Assembly: GCA_947625255.1 (NCBI GenBank)
Contig: CANQNT010000002.1
Coordinates: 62,001-126,000, forward strand
Length of the DNA stretch: 64,000 nt
Direction: 5' to 3'
From: an uncultured Acetatifactor sp.
Lineage (GTDB): Bacteria > Bacillota > Clostridia > Lachnospirales > Lachnospiraceae
The notes beneath the pieces are model-generated. The model made no database searches and was not told the DNA's origin. It was given only the letters and a program-made list of their open reading frames with translations. Numbering within the stretch: position 1 is the stretch's first letter; the number at the start of each line of letters is the position of its first letter. The position numbers and the translations under genes are program-made. Below are positions 46,628-59,336 of this stretch, one piece after another.

Positions 46628-46652
46628 GCGGACATAGATTTCCTATGTCCGC
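46628..46652 (+). other. Intercistronic hairpin between rpsD and rpoA
   Basis: gcggacatag (46628-46637) and ctatgtccgc (46643-46652) form a perfect 10-bp stem with a 5-base loop. No T-run follows, so it is probably a processing or stability element. Confidence 0.6.
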
Positions 46653-46704
46653 TTATAGTACCTTAATGTAGGCCATAATCGTTCGTAAAAGGAGGGTATT
46701 TGTA

Positions 46705-47664
46705 GTGTTTGATTTTGAAAGACCCAATATCGAGGTTGCAGAGATTTCTGAAGACAGGAAATATGGGAAATTCGTGGTGGAGCCTCTGGAAAGAGGGTAT
46801 GGCATCACGCTTGGCAACTCTCTGAGAAGAATCATGCTTTCCTCCCTGCCTGGAGCTGCTGTGAGTCAGGTGAAGATCGAGGGCGTGCTGCATGAGTTCA
46901 GTTCCATTCCTGGCGTTAAAGAGGACGTCAGCGAGATCATCATGAACATCAAGAGTTTGGCGATCAGGAACAGCAGTGAGACCAATGAGCCCAAGACCGC
47001 GTACATTGAGTACGAGGGTGAAGGTGTGGTAAAGGCATCCGATATTCAGGCGGATCAGGATATTGAGATTCTCAATCCTGACCTGACCATTGCAACTTTG
47101 TGCGGCAAGGACACAAAGCTTTATATGGAGCTGACCATTACCAAAGGGCGCGGTTATGTGAGCGCTGAGAGAAACAAGCATGAGGACTTGCCGATCGGCG
47201 TGATCGCGGTCGATTCCATCTACACCCCGGTTGAGCGAGTAAATGTGACGATTGAAAATACCCGTGTGGGACAGATCACGGACTACGACAAGCTGACATT
47301 GGATGTTTACACGAATGGGACCTTGGTCCCTGACGAGGCCGTCAGCCTGGCGGCAAAGGTGCTCAGTGAGCATTTGAGCCTTTTCATTGATTTGTCTGAG
47401 AACGCCAAGACCGCGGAGGTCATGGTGGAGAAAGAGGATGACGAAAAGGAAAAGGTGCTCGAGATGAGTATTGATGAGCTTGAGCTGTCCGTTCGTTCTT
47501 ATAATTGCCTGAAGAGAGCCGGCATTAACACGGTGGAAGAGTTGACCAACAAGACCGCCGAGGATATGATGAAGGTTCGTAATTTGGGACGTAAGTCTCT
47601 GGAGGAAGTCCTGGGCAAGCTGAAGGAGCTGGGCCTGCAGCTGAATCCCAGCGAAGAGTCATAA
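46705..47664 (+). CDS. rpoA: RNA polymerase subunit alpha
   Basis: Dimerises to nucleate RNA polymerase. The 319 residues comprise the N-terminal domain ([23 protein letters not shown]) and the C-terminal helix-hairpin-helix domain ([35 protein letters not shown]). The start is GTG at 46705 after AAAGGAGGG. Confidence 0.98.
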   Translation: MFDFERPNIEVAEISEDRKYGKFVVEPLERGYGITLGNSLRRIMLSSLPGAAVSQVKIEGVLHEFSSIPGVKEDVSEIIMNIKSLAIRNSSETNEPKTAYIEYEGEGVVKASDIQADQDIEILNPDLTIATLCGKDTKLYMELTITKGRGYVSAERNKHEDLPIGVIAVDSIYTPVERVNVTIENTRVGQITDYDKLTLDVYTNGTLVPDEAVSLAAKVLSEHLSLFIDLSENAKTAEVMVEKEDDEKEKVLEMSIDELELSVRSYNCLKRAGINTVEELTNKTAEDMMKVRNLGRKSLEEVLGKLKELGLQLNPSEES

Positions 47665-47807
47665 GTTATGGGAAAAGATATCCGATTCCGGTAAATCCGA
47701 TGAGTGCGGAATGGGTTCATCTCTATATGGCATTAAAATACGCATTCGGTGAGTAAGTCCAAAGAGCGTGGCCGAATGTACCATGAATGGAGAAAGGAAA
47801 ATTAATC

Positions 47808-48344
47808 ATGGCAATGTACAGAAAACTGGGAAAAACTTCTTCCCAAAGAAAAGCATTATTGAGAAATCAAGTGACGCAGTTGATCTGGCACGACAGAATC
47901 ATCACCACCGAGGCGAGAGCCAAGGAAGTGAAAAAGATCGCCGAGGGTCTGATCGCCATGGCCATTAAGGAAAAGGACAACTACGAGATGGTCAAGGTTA
48001 CCGTGAAGGTTCCTGTGAAGGACAAGGATGGCAAGAGGGTGAAAGAAGTCGTAAACGGCAAGAAAGTCACCAAGTATGAGACCGTGGAAAAGGAGATCAA
48101 GAAAGATCTTCCTTCCAGACTGCATGCAAGACGTCAGATTTTGAGAGTTTTGTATCCCGTTGTTGAAGTTCCCAAGGAGGCTGCCGGAAGAAAGAGAAAC
48201 ACCAAGGAGATCAACCTGGTAACGAAGCTTTTTGATGAAGTAGCTCCCAAGTATGTGGACCGCAAGGGCGGTTATACCAGAATCGTGAAGATTGGTCAGC
48301 GTCAAGGCGATGCCGCGATGATGGTAGTTTTGGAGCTGGTATAA
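47808..48344 (+). CDS. rplQ: 50S ribosomal protein L17, with family insertion
   Basis: Last gene of the super-operon. The 178 residues exceed the usual 110-125 because of a charged insert (about residues 63-105, with KDKDGKRVKEVVNGKK) between MAIKEKDN and the conserved GGYTRIVKIGQRQGDAA end; longer L17 forms occur in Lachnospiraceae. The ATG at 47808 follows AGAAAGGA. Confidence 0.96.
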   Translation: MAMYRKLGKTSSQRKALLRNQVTQLIWHDRIITTEARAKEVKKIAEGLIAMAIKEKDNYEMVKVTVKVPVKDKDGKRVKEVVNGKKVTKYETVEKEIKKDLPSRLHARRQILRVLYPVVEVPKEAAGRKRNTKEINLVTKLFDEVAPKYVDRKGGYTRIVKIGQRQGDAAMMVVLELV

Positions 48345-48359
48345 GACCGGTGGGTGAAG

Positions 48360-48395
48360 TGCCGTCTGTGTTATGCAGGCGGCATTTGTTTATTT
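48360..48395 (+). terminator. Terminator after rplQ
   Basis: tgccgtctg (48360-48368) and caggcggca (48376-48384) pair with one G-U and run into tttgtttattt. It closes the ribosomal super-operon 16 bases after rplQ. Confidence 0.85.
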
Positions 48396-48868
48396 CCTCC
48401 AGTTCTCGCTTTGTATCGTCAGTTTCCTGTCTTGCTGCGTACATATTTTGGCGTTCCGCCTGTATGTCCGTCTTTTTCATGTTTTCAAACAGATCTCCCA
48501 TGTCATTTCCCCTATTTTTGCCAGCGGCTGCCTGGACGCTTCCCTGGACACGTTCCTTTTCCGGAACAGGGACCGCAAAACCTCCCGGCAAACAACCCTG
48601 ATTCCCATGCCGGGCTCGATCCCGGCAAGTCCGGAATTCCGCAGGAACTGGCAGGTGAATTGGCAGGTGTGTATCTGATTCCGGGAAAGGTAACCTATAA
48701 AAGTACAAATAACAGAATTCCAAATTAAGTGTTGTAATTATTACCCATATTTAGTAAAATAGGGTTGCTGCTTGTCGGCAGTATCGCTGGCCGTGCCAAT
48801 GAGGTTTGGCGGCCGTGTGTCAGTGCTGCTTGTTGGCTTAAGCGGGAAAAGCGGATTTGGAGGTCGTC
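48396..48868. other. Gap between ribosomal operon and ecfA1
   Basis: No convincing gene. A minus-strand frame (48211-48501) encodes 96 residues beginning MGDLFENMKKTDIQ and has an AGGGGA binding site, but it overlaps the terminator and the end of rplQ. A plus-strand frame ending at 48728 has a protein-like tail (GVYLIPGKVTYKSTNN). Either could be debris. No confident promoter for ecfA1 was found. Confidence 0.35.
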
Positions 48869-49714
48869 ATGGGAATTATTCGGACGCAGGATCTGGTGTA
48901 TGAATATGTGAGAAGAGACGAGGAAGGCAATGTCGAGGGAAGTATCCGCGCCGTCGAGGGCGTGAATCTGGATATTGAGCCGGGAGACTTTATTGCCATT
49001 CTGGGTCACAATGGTTCCGGTAAGTCCACGCTTGCCAAGCATATGAACGCTATTTTGTGCCCTACGGAGGGCTGTATCTGGGTGGATGGAAAGGATACCA
49101 GGGAACCGTCCGAACTTTGGAATATCCGGCAGACCGCCGGGATGGTTTTTCAGAATCCTGACAATCAGATTATCGGACAAGTGGTGGAAGAGGATGTGGG
49201 CTTCGGACCGGAAAACATGGGAGTTCCTACCAGGGAGATTTGGGAACGGGTGGAAGAGAGCCTGAAAGCGGTGGGGATGTATCAGTATCGTAAGTATTCA
49301 CCGAATAAGCTTTCGGGCGGCCAGAAGCAAAGGGTTTCTATCGCCGGCGTGTTGGCCATGCATCCGAAGTGTATTATTCTGGATGAGCCTACGGCCATGT
49401 TGGATCCGAATGGGCGTAAAGAGGTTATTCGGGCCGTCCGAGCCTTGAACGAAGTAGAAAGACTTACCGTGATTTTGATCACACATTACATGGAAGAAAT
49501 TATTCATGCCGGAAAGGTATTTGTGATGGACCATGGGCGGATTGCCATGCAGGGAACGCCGCGTGAGATATTTTCCAGAGTGGAAGAGCTGAAAGCCCTG
49601 CGTCTTGACGTGCCCCAGGTCACAATGTTGGCTTATGAATTGAAAAAGCGGGGAATTCCCTTGCCGGATGGAATTCTGACTACGGAAGAATTGCTGAAAG
49701 CATTGGGCTTGTAG
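48869..49714 (+). CDS. ecfA1: ECF transporter ATPase EcfA1
   Basis: One of two ATPases energising vitamin uptake by energy-coupling factor transporters. The 281 residues hold Walker A GHNGSGKST (about 45-53), VFQNPDNQIIGQVVEEDVGFG with the Q-loop motif of this family, LSGGQKQRV and Walker B CIILDEPTAMLD. TTTGGAGG gives the ATG at 48869. The position between rplQ and truA is the classic one. Confidence 0.96.
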   Translation: MGIIRTQDLVYEYVRRDEEGNVEGSIRAVEGVNLDIEPGDFIAILGHNGSGKSTLAKHMNAILCPTEGCIWVDGKDTREPSELWNIRQTAGMVFQNPDNQIIGQVVEEDVGFGPENMGVPTREIWERVEESLKAVGMYQYRKYSPNKLSGGQKQRVSIAGVLAMHPKCIILDEPTAMLDPNGRKEVIRAVRALNEVERLTVILITHYMEEIIHAGKVFVMDHGRIAMQGTPREIFSRVEELKALRLDVPQVTMLAYELKKRGIPLPDGILTTEELLKALGL

Positions 49715-49789
49715 CGGCATTGGTTGCAGCCCTAATTGGATTGTTGGGGCACGGCCGTGCGCTTTTGCGGAAAGGAGGCGAGGGAGAAG

Positions 49790-50644
49790 ATGCCGATTGT
49801 TTTAGATCATGTAAGTTATGTTTACGAAGCGGACACGCCCCTGGCCAGAAAGGCCCTGGATGACATTTGTCTGGAGATTCCTGACGGTCAGTTTGTGGGC
49901 GTGATCGGCCATACAGGCTCTGGGAAGTCCACTTTGATGCAGCATTTGAATGGGCTGATGAAGGCTACCAGCGGCCATGTTTATTTTAACGGAGAAGATA
50001 TTGACGGAGAGAAATATGACAAGAAGAAGCTTCGCAGCAGGGTAGGACTGGTTTTTCAGTATCCTGAGCACCAGCTTTTTGAAATCGATGTGTTTACAGA
50101 TGTTTGCTTTGGACCCAAAAATCTGGGCCTGACCCAGGAAGAGGCAGAGGCGCGGGCCAGGGAGGCCCTGGAATTGGTAGGATTGCCAGAGGAGGTTTAC
50201 CGTCAGTCTCCTTTCGAGATCTCTGGAGGCCAGAAGCGCCGCGCCGCAATTGCGGGCGTATTGGCAATGAAGCCGCAGGTATTGATTTTGGATGAGCCTA
50301 CGGCGGGTTTGGATCCAAAGGGCAGAGATGAGATCTTGCAGCAGATTAAGAGACTCCAGACGCAGACGGGACTGACGATTCTGCTGGTATCCCATAGCAT
50401 GGAGGATGTGGCGGAGTATGTGGATCGTATTCTTGTGATGAACGATGGGAGAATCATGCTGGACGGAACGCCCAAAGAGGTCTTCGGGCATGTGGAAGAG
50501 TTGGAAAGAGTGGGGCTGGCCGCGCCGCAAGTAACTTACATCATGCGTGCCCTTAAGAAAAAGGGCTTGGAGGTAGACGTGGATGTTATCACAATCCGGG
50601 AAGCCACGGAAGAAATTCTGAAAGCGCTTCAAGATCGTGGTTAA
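49790..50644 (+). CDS. ecfA2: ECF transporter ATPase EcfA2
   Basis: Partner ATPase of EcfA1. The 284 residues show GHTGSGKST, VFQYPEHQLFEIDVFTDVCFGP, ISGGQKRRAAIAGVLAM and ILDEPTAGLDPKG. The ATG at 49790 follows AAAGGAGG at 49771-49778. The gap to ecfT is filled by a tandem repeat. Confidence 0.96.
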   Translation: MPIVLDHVSYVYEADTPLARKALDDICLEIPDGQFVGVIGHTGSGKSTLMQHLNGLMKATSGHVYFNGEDIDGEKYDKKKLRSRVGLVFQYPEHQLFEIDVFTDVCFGPKNLGLTQEEAEARAREALELVGLPEEVYRQSPFEISGGQKRRAAIAGVLAMKPQVLILDEPTAGLDPKGRDEILQQIKRLQTQTGLTILLVSHSMEDVAEYVDRILVMNDGRIMLDGTPKEVFGHVEELERVGLAAPQVTYIMRALKKKGLEVDVDVITIREATEEILKALQDRG

Positions 50645-50656
50645 TGTGAAACCATG

Positions 50657-50790
50657 GGTTCGCCTCAGAATGGCCGCCAATGGTTGCCATAAGGTTACCT
50701 TCGTGACGGCGGCCGGCTGGTTGCCATAAGGTTGACCTCATGACGGCGGCCGGCTGGGAGTCATAAGGTTGGCTTCGTGATCGATAATAG
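50657..50790 (+). repeat. Tandem 37-bp repeat between ecfA2 and ecfT
   Basis: Units at 50682-50718 and 50719-50755 are nearly identical (ggttgccataaggtt... ending gacggcggccggct). A third truncated unit starts at 50756 (gagtcataaggttggcttcgtga), and a degenerate copy precedes them (about 50657-50681). A short direct repeat, agcgggaaatagcgggaa, follows at about 50788. A minisatellite here could vary the ecfA2-ecfT spacing. Confidence 0.85.
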
Positions 50791-50820
50791 CGGGAAATAG
50801 CGGGAAACGGTAGGAGTAAC

Positions 50821-51624
50821 ATGATAAGAGATATTACGTTAGGACAATATTATCAAATAGATTCGGTGATACACAGATTGGATCCCCGGGTGAAGCTGGG
50901 TGGTACGCTGTTGTTCATCATATCCTTGTTCTTTTTTCAAAATGTATGGTGCTATTTGCTCGCCGCCCTGTTTCTGGCAGTGGTGATTAAATTGTCCAGG
51001 GTACCGTTTAAATATATTGTGAAAGGCATGAAAGCCATTCTTTTCCTGTTGATCCTCACGGTGATTTTTAATCTGTTTTTAACACCGGGAACGCCTCTTG
51101 TGACATTTTTTGGGGGAAAGGTCCGGATTACGGAAGAAGGCCTGAAGTTAGCTGTGTTTATGGCAATTCGCCTTGCTTTTTTAATCATTGGTTCTTCCAT
51201 CATGACTCTGACGACGACGCCGAATAACCTGACGGACGGTATGGAGCGCTTGCTTCGGCCGCTCCGCGTCTTTAGGGTCCCGGTACACGAGGGGGCGATG
51301 ATGATGTCCATCGCCTTGCGCTTCATCCCCATTCTTCTGGAAGAAACGGACAAAATCATGAAAGCGCAGACCGCCAGGGGCGCTGACTTTGAAAGCGGGA
51401 ATTTGATCCAACGGGCCAAGGCCATGGTGCCGCTTTTGGTGCCGTTGATCATTTCGGCCTTTCGCCGTGCAAATGATTTGGCTATGGCCATGGAGGCGCG
51501 TTGTTACCGTGGCGGTGAGAACCGTACCAAAATGAAGCCTTTGATTTACCGCACTGAGGATTACCTGGCGTATTTTTGCGTTGCATTGTATTTGGGGGCG
51601 GGCGTGTTCCTTGGGAGGTTATAG
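50821..51624 (+). CDS. ecfT: ECF transporter transmembrane protein EcfT
   Basis: Membrane scaffold linking the two ATPases to a substrate-binding S component. The 267 residues have about six helices and the two coupling motifs AQTARGAD and AMEARCYRG. No S component lies in the window, so this module probably serves several S proteins. TAGGAG precedes the ATG. Confidence 0.95.
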   Translation: MIRDITLGQYYQIDSVIHRLDPRVKLGGTLLFIISLFFFQNVWCYLLAALFLAVVIKLSRVPFKYIVKGMKAILFLLILTVIFNLFLTPGTPLVTFFGGKVRITEEGLKLAVFMAIRLAFLIIGSSIMTLTTTPNNLTDGMERLLRPLRVFRVPVHEGAMMMSIALRFIPILLEETDKIMKAQTARGADFESGNLIQRAKAMVPLLVPLIISAFRRANDLAMAMEARCYRGGENRTKMKPLIYRTEDYLAYFCVALYLGAGVFLGRL

Positions 51625-51828
51625 TAGGACTGGGGTTATCGTATGACGGGCTTGGGAAGATCGCCGTATGGATCGCTTCGCGTAGAAAGGCTCCGGCGAA
51701 ATGCTGTCATCTGATGGAAAGTATCGTCGTTGGGAACGCTTTCCTTGGTGGATTGAAAATGGCCGGAAAATAGATAAAAACAGACAGTAATGAATAAAAA
51801 CGGGAAAGGGACAGAAAGGGAAATTCGC

Positions 51829-52575
51829 ATGGGAGAAGTCAAGCGCGTCCGTCTGATCGTAGCCTATGACGGAACCAATTATCACGGATGGCAGGTGCAG
51901 CCTAATGGAATTACGATTGCCAGCGAATTAAATCGATGTCTTTCAGCCCTTTTGGGAGAGCCGGTTTGGGTGATCGGGGGTAGCAGGACAGATGCCGGAG
52001 TGCATGCCCTGGGCAATATTGCTGTTTTTGACACCAGGACAAGGATGCCCGCGGAAAAAATTTCCTATGCCTTGAATCAGCGTCTGCCGGAGGATATCCG
52101 GATTCAAAAATCCGAGGAGGTACCTTTGGATTGGAATCCCAGACGTGTGAAGAGCCAAAAGACTTATGAATACCGCATATATCGGGGGGAATTCCCGCTT
52201 CCTACCAGAAGACTCTATACCTATTTTACTTATCATGCCCTGGATGTGGAAATGATGCGGAAAGCCATTGCCTTTTTAGAGGGAGAGCATGATTTCCGCA
52301 GCTTTTGCCAGGTGAATGCCCAGGTAGAGACCACGGTGCGCACCATTTACGAGGCGCGGATTCTGGAGGATGGCCCGGAGTTGGTGGTGCGTCTGACGGG
52401 CAATGGTTTTTTGTATAATATGGTACGCATCATCGTAGGAACGCTCCTGGAAATCGGCTGGGGCAGAAGGGTCCCCGAGGAAATGACGGACATCTTGGAA
52501 GCCAGGGACCGTAAAGCCGCAGGGCCTACCGCGCAGCCCCAGGGCCTGACCTTGATCCGCTATGAATTGCTATAG
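51829..52575 (+). CDS. truA: tRNA pseudouridine synthase A
   Basis: Modifies U38-U40 in tRNA anticodon arms. The 248 residues carry the catalytic aspartate in GGSRTDAGVHA and the QVQPNGITI and GNGFLYNMVRIIVGTL segments. The ATG at 51829 follows GAAAGGG; a longer start at 51790 adds a charged tract. It follows ecfT as in many Firmicutes. Confidence 0.96.
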   Translation: MGEVKRVRLIVAYDGTNYHGWQVQPNGITIASELNRCLSALLGEPVWVIGGSRTDAGVHALGNIAVFDTRTRMPAEKISYALNQRLPEDIRIQKSEEVPLDWNPRRVKSQKTYEYRIYRGEFPLPTRRLYTYFTYHALDVEMMRKAIAFLEGEHDFRSFCQVNAQVETTVRTIYEARILEDGPELVVRLTGNGFLYNMVRIIVGTLLEIGWGRRVPEEMTDILEARDRKAAGPTAQPQGLTLIRYELL

Positions 52576-52945
52576 CTTTGTTATGCGGGAAGCAAGGATT
52601 TGGCAGCCGTCCGTATGCGTGCCGCCGCTGTGGGCTGGTGCGGCTGTTTAAAGATATCAATAGGGTATTCCCCGGATTTGTCCTCCAATGGAGGACAAAT
52701 GTGTTTTTCGGAGGGGTTCTGTCTTTGACAAGCGGACGATGGGGCTGGTCGGGATGTATTATATTGTACAAATTTTATAATTTTGGCTATTGCCTATTGT
52801 GTTAATGTATGATAATGTGAAAGTAATAATTGATAAAAAAAGTAAACAACGGAAGTATAATTGCCGGGAGAGAGGCAGTTAAAAATAGAAGTTTCACAGT
52901 TCCATAATACAACATGCCCATGAATGGGGCAGGATGGGAGGAAAA
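52576..52945. other. Gap between truA and the glycosidase cluster
   Basis: It contains the truA terminator and then about 240 bases without a gene. A TTGACA at 52725-52730 and TATAAT at 52776-52781 are both present but at the wrong spacing for each other, so the promoter of the mannosidase gene is unresolved. Confidence 0.5.
52676..52708 (+). terminator. Terminator after truA
   Basis: atttgtcctcc and ggaggacaaat form a perfect 11-bp stem with a 3-base loop, followed by gtgttttt. It separates the ecf-truA genes from the glycosidase cluster. Confidence 0.88.
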
Positions 52946-55900
52946 ATGCATTTTTTAGACAAAAGGGTTACTGTGATCTGTGATGAACTGAAAAAGCTTC
53001 GATGGAAGCAGCGTTTTCCAGTGACGAACTGGCAGTATAAGGAAGGGAATTTTGTTCATCCGGAAGATGCGGAAGCCAGTGAGGTCCCCTGGAAGGAATT
53101 TGATTGCACGACGATGCATTGGTATGGTCCGGACCGTCATTATTGGTTTAAGGCCATCTTTACCGTGCCGCGGGAGATGGACGGAAAGAGACTTTGGATG
53201 CACGTTACGACCCAGATCCGTGAATGGGATGACGGTAAGAACCCTCAGTTTTTATTGTTTGTGAACGGCGTAGCTACCCAGGGAATTGACATGAACCATA
53301 GGGACGTATATCTAAGAGAGTCGGCCAGGGCCGGCGAAGAGCTGGTGATCGAGCTGCAGTCTTATACTGGGACTTTGCATGATGAGTTCCAGCTTTTTGT
53401 CCGTATGGGAGAAGTTGACGCGCTGATTGAAAAGGTTTACTATGACCTGCGTGTGCCGCTATGGGCGTTTCCCCGCATGGATGAGGATGACAAGAACCGC
53501 AAGGACATTGAGAATGTCCTGAATGAGGCGGTGAATTTCATTGATCTGCGCACACCCTATTCAGAGGAATTTTATAGGACGTTGCAGCAGGCTTCCGATT
53601 ATATTGACAAGGCGCTTTATACGGATATGGCCGGTTATAGCGATGTGATCGCTACTTGTATCGGGCATACCCATATTGACGTGGCCTGGTGGTGGACCGT
53701 GGAGCAGACACGGGAGAAGACCGGCAGAAGCTTTGCCACGGTATTGAAGCTGATGGAGGAATATCCCAACTACAAGTTCATGTCCAGTCAGCCCCAGCTT
53801 TATTATTTTCTTAAGGAGCGCTATCCCGAGCTTTATGAGAGAGTCAAGGAGCGCGTGGCCGAGAAGCGATGGGAGCCGGAAGGCGGTATGTGGCTGGAAG
53901 CGGATACGAACCTGACTTCCGGAGAGTCCCTGGTGCGTCAGTTCATGCATGGCAAGCGTTTCTTCCGGGAAGAGTTTGGCGTGGAGAACCGCATTCTGTG
54001 GCTGCCGGACGTGTTCGGCTATACGGGAGCCCTGCCCCAGATCATGAAGAAGTGCGGTATTGATTATTTCATGACTACCAAGCTGGCTTGGAATCAGTTT
54101 GACAAGGTGCCATATGATACCATGCGTTGGCGCGGAATTGATGGCAGCGAGGTGCTGACCCATTTGATCACCACCCTGGGCGTGGGACAGCCGGTTACCA
54201 ATTTCTTTACTACATATAACGGAATGCTGCATCCGGATGCCATCATGGGCGGTTGGATGCGTTATCAGAATAAGGATATTAATAACGATATTCTTGTTTC
54301 CTATGGATATGGAGACGGAGGCGGCGGCCCGACCAGAGAGATGCTGGAAACCTCCATCCGTATGGAAAAGGGTGTGAAAGGAATTCCCAGGGTTCGCCAG
54401 GCTTTTGCCCGTACGTTCTTTGACGAGCTCAAGGAGAGAGTGGGTGACAGCAAGAGGCTTCCCGTTTGGGAGGGCGAGCTGTATTTTGAGTACCATAGAG
54501 GTACCCTGACTTCCATGGCGCGCAATAAGCGTTCTAATCGGAAGTCCGAGCTGGGGCTGATGGATCTGGAGCTGTTGTCCGTTCTGGCCAGGGACAGTGT
54601 GGCTTATCCTGCGGAAGCCCTGGATAAAATGTGGAAAAAAGTCCTGCTCAACCAGTTCCATGATATTCTTCCTGGGTCCTCCATCCATGAGGTGTATGAG
54701 GTGACGAAGAAGGAGTACGCGGAATTAAAGGAGCAGCTGGATGCCTTGTCCGCAGAGCGTATCAGCGTGCTTGCGGGAGAAGGGGAGAATGTTCTGGTGA
54801 TCAATACCACCGGCAAGCTGCGTGACGATGTGGTGTTGTTGGGCGACTGCGGCGCGGATTGTCTGGCGGATGAGGAAGGCGGCCTTTATCCTTGTCAGCA
54901 GACGGCCGATGGCAAGGTGGCTTATGTGAAAAACATCCCCGCCAAGGGTTATCGCGTATTTCACAAGGCGGAGGCGGGCCGCGAAGGGGCCGCGCCTTTT
55001 ACCCTGGTGGACGATTTGCATCTGGAGACGCCGTTCTATTCGATTAGTTTTGATAGGAATGGGGAATTTGAAAGCATTTACGACAAGACCAATGACCGTG
55101 AAGTGGTTCAGCCCGGTAAGAGGGCCAATGCTTTCAGAATGTACGAGGATAAACCGATTTATTTTGATAACTGGGATATTGACATTTACTATACGGAGAA
55201 GTTCTGGGATGTGAACGGACTGGAGCGCATGGAGTGGACGGAGCTTGGCGGCGTGCGCGCCGTTCTCGAGATCACCAGAAAGGCCAGCAAGTCCACGATT
55301 CATCAGAAGATCATTTTCTATGCGAATAGCGGAAGAATTGATTTCCAGACCCATGTGGACTGGAAAGAGCACCAGACGTTGTTAAAGGTACATTTCCCCG
55401 TTGCCGTACATACGGACGAGGCCACCTTTGACATTCAGTTCGGCAACCTGACCAGAAAGACCCATACCAACACCAGCTGGGATGTTGCAAGATTCGAAAG
55501 CTGTGGTCAGAAGTGGGTGGATCTTTCCGAGGGTCATTACGGTGTCAGCCTGCTCAATGACTGCAAGTACGGTCATTCCGTCAAGGACGGCAATATCGGC
55601 CTGACCCTGATTAAGTCCGGAATTGAGCCGAATCCCGTTACCGACCAGGAAGACCATTATTTTACCTATGCCCTGTATCCTCATGCGGAAGGCTGGAGGG
55701 CGGCGGGTACCGTTGCCGAGGGCTATAAGCTGAATCAGCCCCTGTTGGCGGACACTCATGCCGCATCGAAGAAAGCATATTCTTTTGCTTCCGTTGCCGC
55801 GCCCAATGTGATTCTTGAGACGATCAAGAGGGCGGAGGACGGGAAAGGAATTATACTGAGGATGTATGAGTCCGAGAACAGCTATACCAAGACCGTGCTC

Positions 55901-56056
55901 ACTGTAAACACGTCTTTCCAGAAAGCTTATCTCTGCAATCTTCTGGAGGATGAAGAGCAGGAATTGGATGTGAATGGTTCCGATATCGGACTTACGATAA
56001 AACCATATGAAATCCTGACTGTGAAACTCGTATCATCAAGCTCAGAAGAAAGGTAA
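52946..56056 (+). CDS. Alpha-mannosidase, GH38
   Basis: A 1036-residue cytosolic glycosidase that removes alpha-linked mannose. An N-terminal sandwich precedes the zinc-dependent catalytic barrel: GHTHIDVAWWW (zinc ligands H and D, about 240-250), WLPDVFGYTGALPQI with the nucleophile aspartate, and NQFHDILPGSSIHEVY with another zinc ligand. Family mid and C-terminal beta domains follow. No signal peptide is seen. GGGAGGA fixes the start. It leads a cluster of intracellular glycosidases. Confidence 0.95.
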   Translation: MHFLDKRVTVICDELKKLRWKQRFPVTNWQYKEGNFVHPEDAEASEVPWKEFDCTTMHWYGPDRHYWFKAIFTVPREMDGKRLWMHVTTQIREWDDGKNPQFLLFVNGVATQGIDMNHRDVYLRESARAGEELVIELQSYTGTLHDEFQLFVRMGEVDALIEKVYYDLRVPLWAFPRMDEDDKNRKDIENVLNEAVNFIDLRTPYSEEFYRTLQQASDYIDKALYTDMAGYSDVIATCIGHTHIDVAWWWTVEQTREKTGRSFATVLKLMEEYPNYKFMSSQPQLYYFLKERYPELYERVKERVAEKRWEPEGGMWLEADTNLTSGESLVRQFMHGKRFFREEFGVENRILWLPDVFGYTGALPQIMKKCGIDYFMTTKLAWNQFDKVPYDTMRWRGIDGSEVLTHLITTLGVGQPVTNFFTTYNGMLHPDAIMGGWMRYQNKDINNDILVSYGYGDGGGGPTREMLETSIRMEKGVKGIPRVRQAFARTFFDELKERVGDSKRLPVWEGELYFEYHRGTLTSMARNKRSNRKSELGLMDLELLSVLARDSVAYPAEALDKMWKKVLLNQFHDILPGSSIHEVYEVTKKEYAELKEQLDALSAERISVLAGEGENVLVINTTGKLRDDVVLLGDCGADCLADEEGGLYPCQQTADGKVAYVKNIPAKGYRVFHKAEAGREGAAPFTLVDDLHLETPFYSISFDRNGEFESIYDKTNDREVVQPGKRANAFRMYEDKPIYFDNWDIDIYYTEKFWDVNGLERMEWTELGGVRAVLEITRKASKSTIHQKIIFYANSGRIDFQTHVDWKEHQTLLKVHFPVAVHTDEATFDIQFGNLTRKTHTNTSWDVARFESCGQKWVDLSEGHYGVSLLNDCKYGHSVKDGNIGLTLIKSGIEPNPVTDQEDHYFTYALYPHAEGWRAAGTVAEGYKLNQPLLADTHAASKKAYSFASVAAPNVILETIKRAEDGKGIILRMYESENSYTKTVLTVNTSFQKAYLCNLLEDEEQELDVNGSDIGLTIKPYEILTVKLVSSSSEER

Positions 56057-59296
<3,240 letters not shown>

Positions 59297-59336
59297 GCAG
59301 AATAAAAAAGACATGTAAGCATAAGGAGAATGAGCA

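Noticed and set aside
48211..48501. Minus-strand ORF of 96 codons beginning MGDLFENMKK
   Set aside because: It has a possible binding site, but it crosses the rplQ terminator and the coding end of rplQ, so it is held as debris, not a gene.
50657..50790. CRISPR array
   Set aside because: The 37-bp units are contiguous tandem repeats without unique spacers, and no cas genes are present in the window.
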